A program made the position numbers and the translations under genes. From contig OY743190.1 in assembly GCA_963555705.1 (NCBI GenBank), positions 24,745,491 to 24,809,490 on the forward strand: a DNA stretch of 64,000 nucleotides, read 5' to 3'. This DNA is from Ligustrum vulgare (taxonomy: Eukaryota > Streptophyta > Magnoliopsida > Lamiales > Oleaceae). Positions within the stretch are counted from its first letter, which is position 1. Every line of letters starts with the position of its first letter. The notes under the pieces were generated by a model that searched no databases, was not told where the DNA came from, and saw only the letters and a program-made list of their open reading frames with translations. Of the stretch, positions 10,481 to 21,800 are shown piece after piece.

Positions 10481-10775
10481 GCTTTCTATATGACCCCTGT
10501 AGCGGGCTTTCAGATCGGCAACTCCCAAACCAGACTGCTTTAGGGTACCAGGTTCAAAGAACCCCTCAGACGTACTTGCCCGAGTCATAAAGGCTTAAAC
10601 AGAAAAGTTAAAGATGTTATAATGTCTTATGTGTAAGTCCACTCTCCGTACTTGCTTTCTAATTGACCCCTGTAGCGAGCTTTAAGTCGATGACTCCCAA
10701 GCCAGTTGGCTTTAGGGCACCAAGTTTGAAGGATCCCTCGGACTTACTTATTCGAGTCAAAAAGGCATTTGAAGA
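10481..10775. repeat. Two diverged tandem copies, 173-bp offset
   Basis: Segments starting at 10481 and 10654 share GCTTTCT, TGACCCCTGTAGCG, ACTCCCAA, CCAG and CGAGTCA blocks in the same order. They lie in the non-coding 3' part of element B. Confidence 0.7.
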
Positions 10776-11377
10776 GCGGAATAAGACTTTCAGCATTTTT
10801 ATGTTTTTATGCTGGAAATTGTTTATACCCGTTGACCAAACTGTAATGACTAAAGTGCAAAACCAAGAACCACAGACCTCCAACCCGTCAATACACACAA
10901 ATTCCAACCATTTTACCCCCAAACTTGCATTTTAGCATGATTGGTTCTACTTTAGGGGTGGGATGTCTAACGATCTAAGTTCAGGGATTTTTGAGTCATT
11001 CCTAAGTTCGAATTGCATAAACTCTGCCCCACATGTATTAAACAAAATCCCACACACAAGCAATTATCCAACACTGGCTATGTGCGCAGATAGTATGAAT
11101 CTGGCAAAACATAACTAGTTAAAAAAATAAGTTCATGCTTTTTCATGTTGTCCAGTTTTATCGAGCTCATGTACAAATTAATTCATACTATTTCCTAGAC
11201 AATAAGTATGTCAACACAATTTTTAACTAAAAGAATTTTTTTTTTTTTTACGATAACTTAAACATCAAATAAAAGGACCAAGTAGTTGCATTGATTAATA
11301 GAGGTTTGAAGAGTTACAGACTAATAATTAGTACATGCCCATATGATCAAAAGTAAATATAGCCTAAGATTAACCCA

Positions 11378-11414
11378 CTACCCCCAAACTTAAAAATATA
11401 CATTGCCCTCAATG
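11378..11414 (-). promoter_or_regulatory. Element B internal polypurine tract with AGGG-loop hairpin
   Basis: On the element strand CATTG-AGGG-CAATG (11401-11414) is followed by AAGTTTGGGGGTAG (11377-11390). This is the B counterpart of 4077-4115 and 37682-37728, just after the env-position ORF. Confidence 0.7.
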
Positions 11415-11468
11415 AAACAATTAAACAAGGAAATATCAAAAATGACAGGCAAGGTAAAAAAAAAAAGA

Positions 11469-12818
11469 TCAGGAACTTCCTGGGGGTAGGTCCTGCTGCT
11501 GCGGCGTAGATGGGCCTGGGGCGTCTGCATCTAATCTGCCTTCTATCCTCCCCAGTCTCGCTTCAATCCCCTCGGCTCTCCGTTCGATCCCCTCCAATCG
11601 GTTCTCGATAGAAAAGAGCCTGGCTTGCACCCGCGAGAGCTGACCGCTAAATTCTGTCATCGTATGACTCATGATGCGCTGCTCCCCAGCAATGTTACCC
11701 TGAACCAGTCGGTCAAGTCACTGTTCCAAGATTTCTAGCTGCCTGTGCTGTGCGACTTCAGCTTCCCTCCGCAAGTTAACGGCGCGAGTCAGGTCAGTCA
11801 ACTACAAAAGTATCTGCCGTAAGAGCCTCTCATCTCCGAGAGGAGCTGGCACATGTGCTGGTGCTGCTGGAGCGGCTGGTTCAGTCGGCTCTGCTGGTGC
11901 AACAGGGTCAACAGGATCCACTGGGGCCGGCGCAGGAGCAGGTGGGCCTCGCTGTACCCTAGGCCTCGTGCTCTCTCGGGTGCGTCTGCTGATAATGGCA
12001 CCAAGAGGCGCAGGTTCTTCATGGGGCAAAATATCCACTCCTTCGACCACGCAGATCGCACTAATCAAACAAGGAAACATGATCTGGCGGCCGAAGTCCA
12101 GCTGGGAGGCAAGTGTAATAATAAAATCAAAGATGTGCCTCCCCAAATCCAACTTGCGCCCCCTGGCTAGATGATGAATTAAGCGAGCCCGGTCTTCATT
12201 AAACTCTGTCCTGTGGGAAGTGGGATCGATGTTATGGCACATGAAGATGTGCAGGACCCTGATACTCTCTGTGAGCTCCCCATGTTCAAAACGCCCTGGC
12301 TTCTCCAATTCCACATGCTGCCGGCCGTACAAGAAGTCAGTAATCATATCAATATCCAAATCACTAGGGACCTGATCAATCCCCTCTCGTGTCAGCTCCA
12401 AAACCCGCTCAATGACAGCCGGAGAAAATCAGATCCATTTACCACGCACCCAGGTCTTATACCTGTGAGGGGCACCTTCTATCTCAATGGCATGGTTGAA
12501 ATTGGCTAGGAACTCCTTAATTAAAAGTGGATATGGCTTGTGCGGTGTGCCTACCAATTTGTGCCAACCTGCTCTCTCTATAAGGTGGGCTAGCTCGGTA
12601 TCCGGGAAATCGGCTACAATTACCTCACGTTCATTCCAAATTTTCTTCCCCTTAAGAAGCACATCATATCTGTGTAATTATTCGCTCCCCAAAAACCTTT
12701 GTATATCTCCTATGTTCCCCTGATCACCCTCGGGGTCCGCAGAGGAAGCTCCTCGTTTTCGCTTAGAAGGCCCAGCCCGTCCCTTCCCTTTCTGTGAAGC
12801 GGTGGCTTTTGAAGGCAT
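11469..12818 (-). pseudogene. Env-position 'putative plant transposon protein' ORF of element B
   Basis: ATG at 12816-12818 opens MPSKATASQKGKGRAGPSKR, a basic, probably nuclear-targeting N-terminus. A stop lies near 12680, then the frame 12429-12662 (REVIVADFPDTELAHLIERA, HAIEIEG) and the frame 11802-12401 carry the plant-specific domain of Athila ORF2 (ARLIHHLARGRKLDLGRHIF, PCLISAICVVEGVDI). A Pro/Ala-rich linker follows, then a heptad-rich C-terminus (FSIENRLEGIERRAEGIEAR) ending at 11469. Known family role is unclear; I see no signal peptide or membrane span, so calling it an envelope protein would be unsupported. Several stops and frame changes make it a pseudogene. Confidence 0.65.
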
Positions 12819-13111
12819 TATTGTACCTACAAAGAGCAAACTCATCATTAGAACCAATGTGAGAGTGGAAAAAGTACAAGAAGGATTGCATAAACCCCCA
12901 AACTTGTGAAAAATTACACAATAAAAGAGAAAGAATATCAGCCCGACTAGTGCTTTATAACCTCAGTTATCATGCCAAAAAAAATAAACTTATGGAAAAG
13001 TGTCCCGAGCACAATAAAGTATTTCAATTAAAGAGTAGCATATTAAAAGTTAAGAGCAGACAGAAATCAGATGCATATAGAAAAGACACGATGAAGTGGT
13101 GACGTGAGGGT

Positions 13112-13160
13112 GCAATGACCCTGCAGTGACCTTGCAATGGCCCTGCAGTGGCTGCAATGG
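13112..13160. repeat. Short tandem repeat, about 21-bp unit
   Basis: Two units of 20-22 bp of GCAATG(A/G)CCCTGCAGTG type plus a partial third, in element B between integrase and the env-position ORF. Confidence 0.7.
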
Positions 13161-13697
13161 TGCTAGAGTTCAAACATGCACATTTGCGCAATGCCATGCG
13201 GCAAAAATGTGAAATTCTAGCACAACCACGGTGAGAAACATGTAACCAAGAAATGTGCTCGGGTGGATATGTCAAAATTCAACAAAATTCTCGTTGAGAC
13301 AATTCATCGAACACATTGAAGGCATAGGAAAATCATGGAGAAATCATAGGAACTAGTGAGTGGAGACTTCCAAAAATAATTTACCCATCAACTCAACACA
13401 CAGCCAATCCACAATCTAACCTAACCCATACTCCTTTCGACCACAATCACGGAACAAGCAAAAATAGGGTAAAAACGGTCAAAAGAGGAAAATCCCAAAT
13501 CCTAAGAATGCATACCTTAGAGGAATGATGAGGAGTGGTAATAGACTAGATTATGCAGGAGATTGATAGCTGTATCTTCAAGGGGTAGAGTTGTGCGCGA
13601 AATGGTGGCGAGAGAAAGAGAGGCACCAGGCAGCGTGAGTGGGAACCAAATGAAGGCTGCCGGGGTTTAAAAACGTGAAATTCGCGCCCAGTTCAAC

Positions 13698-13810
13698 CAC
13701 GCGATCGCATGGAAATCCTAGTAGCGATCGCGTGGTTATCGCAAAAAGAATCTGTTGAAAAATTGGACGCGAGTCGCGATCACCTATATGGTAAAATCGC
13801 AATCGCGACT
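13698..13810. repeat. GCGATCGC palindrome cluster, internal to element B
   Basis: Motifs are centred near 13704, 13727, 13779 and 13802: two pairs, each 23 bp apart. The motif is that of the B LTRs; the last copy is degraded. Confidence 0.75.
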
Positions 13811-14160
13811 TAACCCTTTTTTTTTTACGGTATAATATGAAATAAATGCCACAATATGATATAAAAACGTGAATGATCATGAATATCGACATTTAACTTT
13901 GTTCAACTAGTGCGGGGCTCGGTAATGACAACTAAATCCTATAATGCTCAAACTTCCCTAGAAATCTGAAAATATGCCTAAAATTCCAACACATGCGAAT
14001 CATAACTGATATGAAAGAATTGTGCACAAAAACATGGTACCCAATACCACAGCACCCAAAGACTAACTAATGCAAAGGTCGTGAATGCAACAATGATAAA
14101 GAATTGATAAAAATACTAAAATAAGGTAAACATAAAACATAAGAATGCAAGAGAAGAAAA

Positions 14161-14192
14161 ATTGGGTTGCCTCCCAACAAGCGCTTCGTTTA
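14161..14192 (-). promoter_or_regulatory. Conserved GCGCT + AGGCAA-loop hairpin after pol
   Basis: On the element strand AAACGAAGCGCTTG precedes TTGGG-AGGCAA-CCCAA (14162-14177), 28 bp downstream of the integrase stop. Counterpart of 4678-4710 and 37053-37076. Confidence 0.65.
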
Positions 14193-14220
14193 TAGTCTCA
14201 AGCCCGACTTTCTGCGTTGT

Positions 14221-15548
14221 TTACTCTGGAACGGCGATGTCAATGTGTGACTTCTCCTTATCAAAATCAACCTCATAGTAGTGCTTGATTCTTTGCCCAT
14301 TTACTTTAAAATGTCCTTTAGTCGTATGATGAAGCTCGAATGTGCCATATGGAAATATTTGAGCAATTGTGAAGGGTCCAGACCATCTCGACCTCAATTT
14401 TCCCGGAAAAAGCTTCAAGCGTGAATTGTACAGCAGCGCCTGATCTCCAACCTGAAATTCTCTCTTGTGAATGTGGCGATCATGCCACTTCTTAGTCTGT
14501 TCCTTATAGATTGAGGTATTCTCATAGGCTCCCAGGCGAAATTCATCCAATGCATTCAGCTGCAAAATTCTCTGATCTTTGGCCAAGTCTATATCCAGGT
14601 TCAACGGTTTTAAAGCCCAGTATGCCTTGTGTTCAAATTCAACAGGCAAATGACACGCTTTTCCATATACTAACTGAAATGGTGATATCCCGATGGGAGT
14701 TTTGAAAGCTATCCTATATGCCCACAGAGCATCATCCAATTTGCTGGCCCAGTCTTTACGGGATGACCTCACTGTTGTTTCCAAAATCCGTTTCAACTGC
14801 CTGTTTGAAGTTTCCACTTGCCCACTAGTCTGTGGGTGATAAGTTGTCCCCATGCGATGACGAGTTCCATACTTGGCCAATACTGCTTTGAACAACTTGT
14901 TGTTGAAATGAGTTCCCCCATCACTTATGATTGCTCGTTGTGCTCCAAAGCGAGTAAAAATGTTTTTCCGTATAAATTCAACCACAATTCTGGCATCATT
15001 GGTTGGGCATGCCTTTGCTTCGACCCACTTTGATACATAGTCAACCGCCACCAGTATCTATTTGTTGTTGTATGAAGGTGGGAACGGACCCATGAAGTCT
15101 ATTCCCCACACATCAAACACTTCCACCTCCAAAACACTGTTAAGCGGCATTTCATGCTTGGATGATATATTACCTGTTCGTTGGCACCGGTCACATGCCT
15201 TGACAAACGAGAAGGCGTCTTTAAACACTGTTGGCCAATAAAATCCACATTGCAAGACTTTAGCTGCCTTTTAGTGGCTCCCATGTGTCCACCATATGGG
15301 GCTGAGTGGCACCTTTCTAGAACCGATAAAATCTCTTCATCTGGAATGCACCGTCGAATTATTTGGTCAGGTCCCCTTCTGTACAAAAATGGATCTTCCC
15401 AATAAAAGAACTTCAGATCATGAAAGAACTTTTTCTTCTGCTGGTAAGTAAAATCAGGAGGCAAAACGTTGCTGGCCAAGTAATTTACATAATCTGCAAA
15501 CCAGGGCCCCTTATTATTCTCTACCTGCATCATATGGGCTAGCAGCAT
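14221..15548 (-). pseudogene. Element B integrase
   Basis: The N-terminal part (15548 to about 15290) has YRRGPDQIIRRCIPDEEI and [14 protein letters not shown], the zinc-binding HHCC region. After a frameshift near 15285 the frame ending at 15058 continues with [11 protein letters not shown] and [15 protein letters not shown] (first catalytic Asp). A TAG at 15058 interrupts, then 15051-14221 continues with SDGGTHFNN (second Asp) and SGQVETSNRQLK (catalytic Glu), i.e. the D,D35E core, and a C-terminal GPFTIAQIFPYG region. Integrase inserts the cDNA. The catalytic residues survive but the reading frame is broken. Confidence 0.85.
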
Positions 15549-15574
15549 TAACTGTTCATCTGGAAATACTTCGT

Positions 15575-18529
15575 TTATGTCTTCATGATTTCCTCATTTA
15601 CCTGCTCCAATCTGGATAAATGATCAGCAATCTGATTTTCTGTACCTTTTTTATCCCGGATTTCAATATCGAATTCTTGAAGCAGTAAAACCCATCTGAT
15701 CAGTCTAGGCTTGGCATCCTTTTTTCCAAATAAGTACTTCAACGCCGAATGATCTATGTACACCACTACTTTTGATCCTATAAGATAAGATATGAATTTG
15801 TCAAAGGAAAATACCACTGCTAATAGCTCTTTCTCAGTTGTGGCATAATTTATCTGGGCATCTGTTAAAGTTCTGCTGGCATAATAAATTACGTGGAAAA
15901 TTTTGTCCTTTCGTTGCCCCAATGCTGCCCCCACAGCGTAGTCACTCGCGTCACACATGAGTTCAAAAGGAAAACTCCAGTCCGGTGCCACGATAATTGG
16001 TGTAGTAGTTAATTTTTCTTTGAGTGTATTAAAGGATGACAAACACTCTTCAGAAAAATTAAAAACTACGTCCTTCTCCAATAAATTACACAGGGGCTTC
16101 GTGATTTTGGAAAAATCTTTTATAAATCTCCTGTAAAATCCAACATGGCCTAAAAAACTTCTGACTCCTTTGACTGAGCTAGGTGGTGGTAATTTTTCAA
16201 TTACCTGAATTTTTGCCATGTCCACTTCAATTCCTTTTTCAGAAATCCGATGCCCTAGTACAATTCCCTCGTGCACCATAAAGTGACACTTCTCCCAATT
16301 TAACACCAGATTTGTTTCTGTGCATCTTTTAAGCACTAGGGATAGGTGGTGTAGACACTCATCAAATGAGGAACCAAAGACTGAGAAATCATCCATGAAG
16401 ACTTCAATAAATCGCTCCACCATATCGGAAAATATTGCCATCATGCATCTTTGGAACGTTGCTGGAGCGTTACATAGTCCAAACGGCATTCTCCTGAAGG
16501 CAAATGTACCATAGGGACAGGTAAAAGTAGTTTTCTCTTGATCAGCCAAGGCGATGGCAATCTGATTGTACCCCGAATATCCATCAAGGAAACAGTAGTG
16601 TGAATGACCCGCTAGCTTCTCCAACATCTGATCGATGAACGGTAATGGAAAATGGTCCTTTCTGGTTGCAGCATTCAGTTTCCTGTAATCAATACATACT
16701 CTCCAACCGGTCACTGTCCTTGTAGGGATCAACTCGTTGTTCTCATTCGCAATTATTGTCATGCCCCCCTTCTTTGGCACTACATGAACTGGACTGACCC
16801 AAGCACTGTCTGATATCGGATATATAATACCTGCATCAAGTAGCTTTAAAATCTCTTTTCTCACCACTTCCTTCAAAGTAGGATTCAATCTACGTTGTCC
16901 TTCCACTGATGGCTTGGAATCATCTTCCATCCAAATTTTATGCGTGCAGATAGTCGGACTAATACCCTTGATATCAGAAATAGTCCATCCTATTGCGGTT
17001 TTGTGTTCCTTCACTACCCGCAGCAGCCGTTCTTCTTCCAAAGCTGTCAAGTGGCTTGAAATGATAATTGGCAGTGTTGATGACTCCCCCAAAAATGCAT
17101 ATCGCAGGTGGGTTGGTAAAGGTTTCAACTCCAAAGTGGGAGGAATTTCACACGATGGTCGAGATTTCTGCAAATTTTCACCTAATGGTTCAAAATAACG
17201 ACCTGCCCTTAGCGTGAACCTTGGTGATGCCTCCAATTCATTAGCCATCCTTGCCACCTCTTCATTTTTCGAGTTTACAGATTTAGACTGAACGATGCAC
17301 GCCTCCAATGGATCTTTAGGGTACTCCTCATCATATACACTACGAACTGCTTCTTGCACAGTGTCCACCGTGAAACACGTATCCAATGACGAGGGATATT
17401 TCATAGACTTAAAGATGTTGAAAGTGATCTTCTCCTCAACCACTCGAAGCACTAGTGTTCCTTCATGAACATCTATTAATGCATTTCCCGTTCTCAAGAA
17501 TGGTTGTCCCAAGATGAGGGGAATTGTCTTATCTTCTCCAATCCCGAGCCTCCTGAAAATAGATAAAGGCATTAAGTTAATGCTGGCACCTAAATCACAT
17601 AAAGCAGATTCAAATTCAATAGACCCAATGGTGCAAGGGATTGTGAAACTCCCTGGATCCTTCAGTTTGGGAGGCAATTTCTTCTGGATTATTGCACTGC
17701 ATTCTTCGGTGAACATCACTGTCTCATGCTCGTCCAGCTTTCGTTTATTTTTCAGGATTTCTTTCATGAATTTCGCATAGCTCGGCATTTGGGTTAAAGC
17801 CTCTGCGAAGGGAATGTTGATGTGCAGCTGCTTGATTTTCTCAATAAATTTGGCAAACTGCTGGTCTAATTTTTGTTTCCTCAGCCTCTGTGGATATGGT
17901 ATGGGAGGTACGTAGGCTTTAACTGGGGTCGGGGCCTTCCTCACCTCCGCTTCTTCTGCCCTGTCAGATTTTTCCGTTGAATTTTCTCTCTCCGTATGAT
18001 CAGCTTCTTTCTCTTCCACTGCTTCTGTTACTATTTCTGAGTTATCTGTTCCTTTCACACTAATTTCTGGTAATTGAACTCCACTTCTGGTTGTAATGGT
18101 TTGTACCTGTTCTCTTGGATTTGTTTCTGTATTACTGGGCAATTTACCTTGTTGTCTTTCTGAACTTGCGTTTGCCAACTGTCCCAATTGAATTTTTATT
18201 TCTTTAATATCAGCTTGATGGCTTTGCAACAGCTGCAGTATCAATTCTTCACTAGAATTCTTCTTAACTTGTTGTTGCTGCTGTGGTTGTTGTTGCTGAA
18301 ACCCTGGTGGTCGTTGGGTGTTTTGATTATTAGCCCATGAAAAGTTTGGATGCTTCCTCCATTCAGGGTTGTACGTCTGTGAGTACATACCTCCTTGCTG
18401 CCTCTGATTGTTCCCAACAAAATTTGCATGCTCTTTATCCGATTGACCTTGATATGCCATAGGACACTCCGATAGTACATGATTCTCAAAACAGTAATCA
18501 CAGACTATGGTTGTCTGAGCTGCAAGCAC
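15575..18529 (-). pseudogene. Element B zinc knuckle-protease-RT-RNase H frame
   Basis: A 984-codon open frame. Residues about 10-22 are a zinc knuckle (CDYCFENHVLSEC, CX2CX3HX4C); a Gln-rich run lies at about 78-87. The protease active site DLGASIN is at about 312, but the sequence jumps from RRLGIGE straight to DKTIPLILGQPFL. Against element D about 46 residues are missing, so the protease is probably dead. RT spans about 555-730 with YRKLNAATRKD, the first Asp in FLDGYSGYNQI and FMDDF at about 711-715. RNase H spans about 855-975 with catalytic D860, E901 and D926. The frame ends LSRLEQVNEEIMKT; integrase follows 27 bp later. Gag lies upstream in broken frames. Confidence 0.9.
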
Positions 18530-19471
18530 TGGCTACTGATTCATGCTGTCAAATTTCTTCGTCAGTGCATCCAATTTAGCATTAATCGCTGTAATTTCAT
18601 TTACTGCATCTATTCCACCAGATTTCTGTGCGGTGCGATCGGAGTACCACTGATAAATATTTGCTGCCATTTTCTCGAATATTTCGGAAGCGAAGGTAAG
18701 TCAAATCCATCACTGATCCACCCGCAGCTGAATCTGCATGCTTCATGTTATCATTGGTCAACCCGTTGTAGAAAGTTTGTATGAGGATCCAATCAGCTAT
18801 TCCATGGGTAGGACATTGACGAACTAGCTCATTGAACCTCTCCCAAGCCTCAAAAATGGACTCTCCTGGCTATTGATTGAACGAAAGGATTTCGCGCCTT
18901 AACTTTGACATCCGGCCAGGTGGAAAGAACTTGTCAACAAATTTTTGACTCATTACTTCCCAAGTAGTGATTGTATGGAGGGGCAACGTGTAAAATCATG
19001 CCTTTGCCTTGTCTGCCAATGAGAAAGAAAATAATTTCAGCTTCACAGCGTCACCCGAAACTCCGTTCATTCGCTGCATGTCACATAATTCTTGAAAGGT
19101 TCGCAGGTGTGCATGTGGATCTTCAGACGGCAACCCATGCAAGACGGCATAGTTTTGGATTAGAGAAATCAAGAAGTCTTGATCTCAAAGTTATTGGCAG
19201 GTATAGCAGGCGGCACTATGCAAGTTCCAATGTTTCCCACCGGAGGGATCATATAATCCCTTAACGCTCGCCTTCCATTGTTCAGTTGATTTCGTTGTTG
19301 CACTACAACTTCTGCTGGCAAATTATTTTGGTTTGGCTGAATTGGGTTATCTGCCATTGCTAAATCTGTGTGTTGAGCTGCTTCCAACTGTTGTTTGCGC
19401 CTTTGTCGAAAAGTGCTTTCAATTTCTGTATCAAAAGGAAACAATTCAAAAGATTTAGTTCTTCTTAACAT
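18530..19471 (-). pseudogene. Element B gag, N-terminal and core
   Basis: The start at 19471 gives MLRRTKSFELFPFDTEIEST, matching the Athila gag N-terminus (FDxEIExTFR); the frame is open to 19169. Then, in changed frames, gag core segments such as GLPSEDPHAHLRTFQELC, TITTWEVMSQKFVDKFFPPG, ESIFEAWERFNELV and LIQTFYNGL can be read to about 18700. At least one frameshift (near 19170) and several stops are present. The gag C-terminus with the zinc knuckle is in the frame ending at 15575. Confidence 0.8.
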
Positions 19472-19579
19472 GAATTTATAAAGACAAATCGAAAAATAAA
19501 AATAAACTAAATTAGAATAAAGCAAAACAAAATTCAAATTAAATCAAGAATTTATTGGTATCAATATTAGTAAAAAAAG

Positions 19580-19597
19580 TCCCCGGCAACGGCGCCA
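19580..19597 (-). promoter_or_regulatory. Element B primer-binding site (tRNA-Asp)
   Basis: Plus strand TCCCCGGCAACGGCGCCA, the same 18 bases as in element A, 6 bp inside the 5' LTR. Confidence 0.9.
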
Positions 19598-19603
19598 AAA
19601 ACT

Positions 19604-21051
19604 TGTTCACCGATATCTAGCAATACGAAATATCCCCGCAAGTGAACGGGTCGTGAAGAGTAGTTAAAATGGACCTAAGAGTCCTGATTATCGTTCCCAC
19701 AAGGACCGTTTACTAAGTACCGAAATGTGTAAATTCTTATCCCTATTTGAACAAAGAAATGAATTTTTGATTGTTTGGAACCTAATGTTTATAACTATGA
19801 CTAACAGATTAAAACTCTGCACAAGATTGAGGTTTCACAATTGCTGATTGTTTTTAAGTATAATTAAAAGTGGTTGGGATTCACGAGTTCACCTAGCCAA
19901 TTAAATCAATTCCTGTTCCAGATTTTATTTTCTAAATATGTGATCGATCAAGTTCACTAAATTAATTTGAGATTCCTCTCTCGAGTTTAAATCAAATCTA
20001 CCTAGATAAGTCAACCATGTATCTCTACAGCGGGTCCGAATATTCCTTATCTAAATGCATTACATGCAAGAACTCATACACGATCGCACTAATCACGAAA
20101 GTATATCTCTATCTCTCGTTCAATCAATGGATTTATTACCTAGATCTATGTTATTAACTTACCTCTCGAATTATGGAAATAACACATAAAGTCATGAACA
20201 AGTGGTCAATTCATTCAAGCATTAAACGCAATAATAAACCATCACATGCATTACAGCGTTAAAATAAGGAACATGGAATTAAAGTAATTGTCTAAGCTAC
20301 ATCGTGATTCCCAACGTTAAGATTAGTTACTCATAACGAAGGAATAATGAAAACAATCTAAATCGAAATTAAACATATTGGAATGTATGGATTCAACAAT
20401 AAGAAAAGAAGTCTTGCACCAAGAATCAGATTTCCTTGTTGAGCTCCTAATTCCTGTGCTTTTCCGTGCTTGAATCCCCTCGCATCAACTGGATGTTGAT
20501 TTGCCAAGAATTCTCCAAGATTCCGCTCTGCAAAACCTCCTTTTCAGTTGCCTCTCGCGCTCTGTTACCACTTAGGTTAATTTCCCAAGTCTTGCCTCTT
20601 AAAATCGCGTACAAAAGCCCAATACAGGCCCAGTCGGACACCTACGCGATCGCGTGGTTTAGGTGCCAGCGATCGCGTGGGTGCACCTTATTCCGCTCTG
20701 CATGCATTTTGTCGCCATGTCACGATCACTGACGTTTAGCTTTCGCGATCGCGACCTGGAGGTTTAACACGCGATTCGCCATCTTTCCCTTGGCTTTCAA
20801 TTCAGTCCTCTGGTTTTATTTGCGAAATGTATCCCTCACTATTGATTTGATCAGTTTGATCCTAGAATTTCTGTTTCTCTTCAATTCTCTTTCTTTTGAC
20901 CTTTATTCCCCGTAATTGCTTCCTTGTTCCTCTTTTTGACTAAAATCTGAAATAACAACAATTAAATGCAATTTAGGTAGAATAAATTCACAAATCAACA
21001 CGATAAATTCTCATTTTGGCATATTCCCAAGTGTATAAAATACACCTATCA
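19604..21051 (-). repeat. 5' LTR of element B
   Basis: Partner of 8398-9845, identical in length. The palindrome cluster lies at 20645-20780. The flank after 21051 is the TSD CCTCC. Confidence 0.93.
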
Positions 21052-21056
21052 CCTCC

Positions 21057-21254
21057 CCAGGGATTCGAACCTTATACCTAGGGGTTAAGTACAAATTTCA
21101 TGGAATCCCTGGGTACAAGGTTCGAATCCCTGGGGAGGCAAAAATTCACTTCATGGAAATGAGGCTGCCAGCCCTTAAGGAGCAGGACGACCAGGGGGGA
21201 GTGGAAAGACCATGAGTAGACGGTCGGTAGCCCTTGAGGATAGGGTACGCTACA
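21057..21254. mobile_element. Right arm and centre of the 319-bp inverted-repeat element
   Basis: It begins with the complement of its own later part: GGATTCGAACCTT near 21062 pairs with AAGGTTCGAATCC near 21118. The body is complementary to 8277-8397. Both arms contain GGTTCGAATCC, a perfect tRNA-type B box, so a pair of head-to-head tRNA-derived SINE pieces is an alternative to a MITE. TSD ATGAT at 21255-21259. Confidence 0.65.
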
Positions 21255-21289
21255 ATGATGGTGATGGTGAAGATGATGCTGATGAGTAG
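21255..21289 (+). pseudogene. Decayed transposon-protein ORF, 3' end
   Basis: Right after the inverted-repeat element the sequence encodes a Gly/Asp/Glu-rich tail and stops with TAG at 21287-21289. It continues the acidic tail read at 8250-8276, so this is the end of the ORF that begins at 739. Confidence 0.5.
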
Positions 21290-21627
21290 TTATTTTTCCC
21301 CATGCCATATGTTTATTATGATGTTTTGTTAATGTGATACTACATTTCCCTTCTGGGTTTGTTATTTCTGCCCGTTTGGGTGTTTTTATTTTGGGTTTGT
21401 AAAGGCATGAGCCTTAAATACTTACTAAAGGCATTTTCAATTATGCACTTATGTTATGTTACTATCCTATATTGAATTTCCATTCTATCAATTTCATAAG
21501 CACATAACATAACATTGAGTAAAGCCAAATATAAACTTACCTCTCGAGTTTGGATATCACGGATGAGCATTACATGTATATATGTTTTGCAGAACATCTT
21601 TTAGAAACATAGCTCTGGTTCCACGCT
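21290..21627 (-). other. Chromovirus leader with degenerate initiator-Met PBS
   Basis: On the minus strand, TGGAACCAGAGC (21612-21623) follows the LTR after 4 bp. It matches the usual plant PBS TGGTATCAGAGC at 10 of 12 bases. Further in is a donor-like site CGAGAG|GTAAGTTT near 21535-21545. No ORF seen. Confidence 0.6.
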
Positions 21628-21760
21628 TGTGACGACACCAAAACCCATATTTTAATAAAGAATATTAAATTAAAAAATTCTAAATTTTTTTTTTCACTTG
21701 TAGAACCTCAAGTGTGGACATCAGTGTCGACATTAAAGTGATTGAGGCTGTTCTGTTGGG

Positions 21761-21800
21761 TTGGTGTCAACACCAATATAGATGGATGTCGACACCAACA
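21761..21800. repeat. GGTGTCGACACC palindrome pair in chromovirus LTR
   Basis: Two copies with 22 bp between centres; the first is mutated (GTCAAC). Confidence 0.7.

Larger units (their letters stand above)
8398..21051 (-). mobile_element. Athila-type Ty3/gypsy element B, full length
   Basis: A 12.65-kb element in minus orientation. LTRs 8398-9845 and 19604-21051 are each exactly 1448 bp and differ at few positions. A perfect target-site duplication CCTCC lies at 8393-8397 and 21052-21056. The element has a tRNA-Asp PBS (19580-19597), gag, protease-RT-RNase H, integrase, an extra ORF in the env position (11469-12818), and a polypurine tract next to the 3' LTR. Frameshifts in gag and integrase, stops in the env-position ORF and a deletion in the protease show that this copy is not functional. 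It is the youngest layer of the left nest because it sits inside the inverted-repeat element. Confidence 0.93.

Noticed and set aside
21110..21130. Possible tRNA gene (perfect B box GGTTCGAATCC)
   Set aside because: No tRNA cloverleaf around it and it is repeated in inverted form in the fold-back element.
21078..21308. 76-codon minus-strand ORF (GLPTVYSW...)
   Set aside because: It arises from the inverted-repeat element; the same peptide appears on the other arm at 8277-8397.
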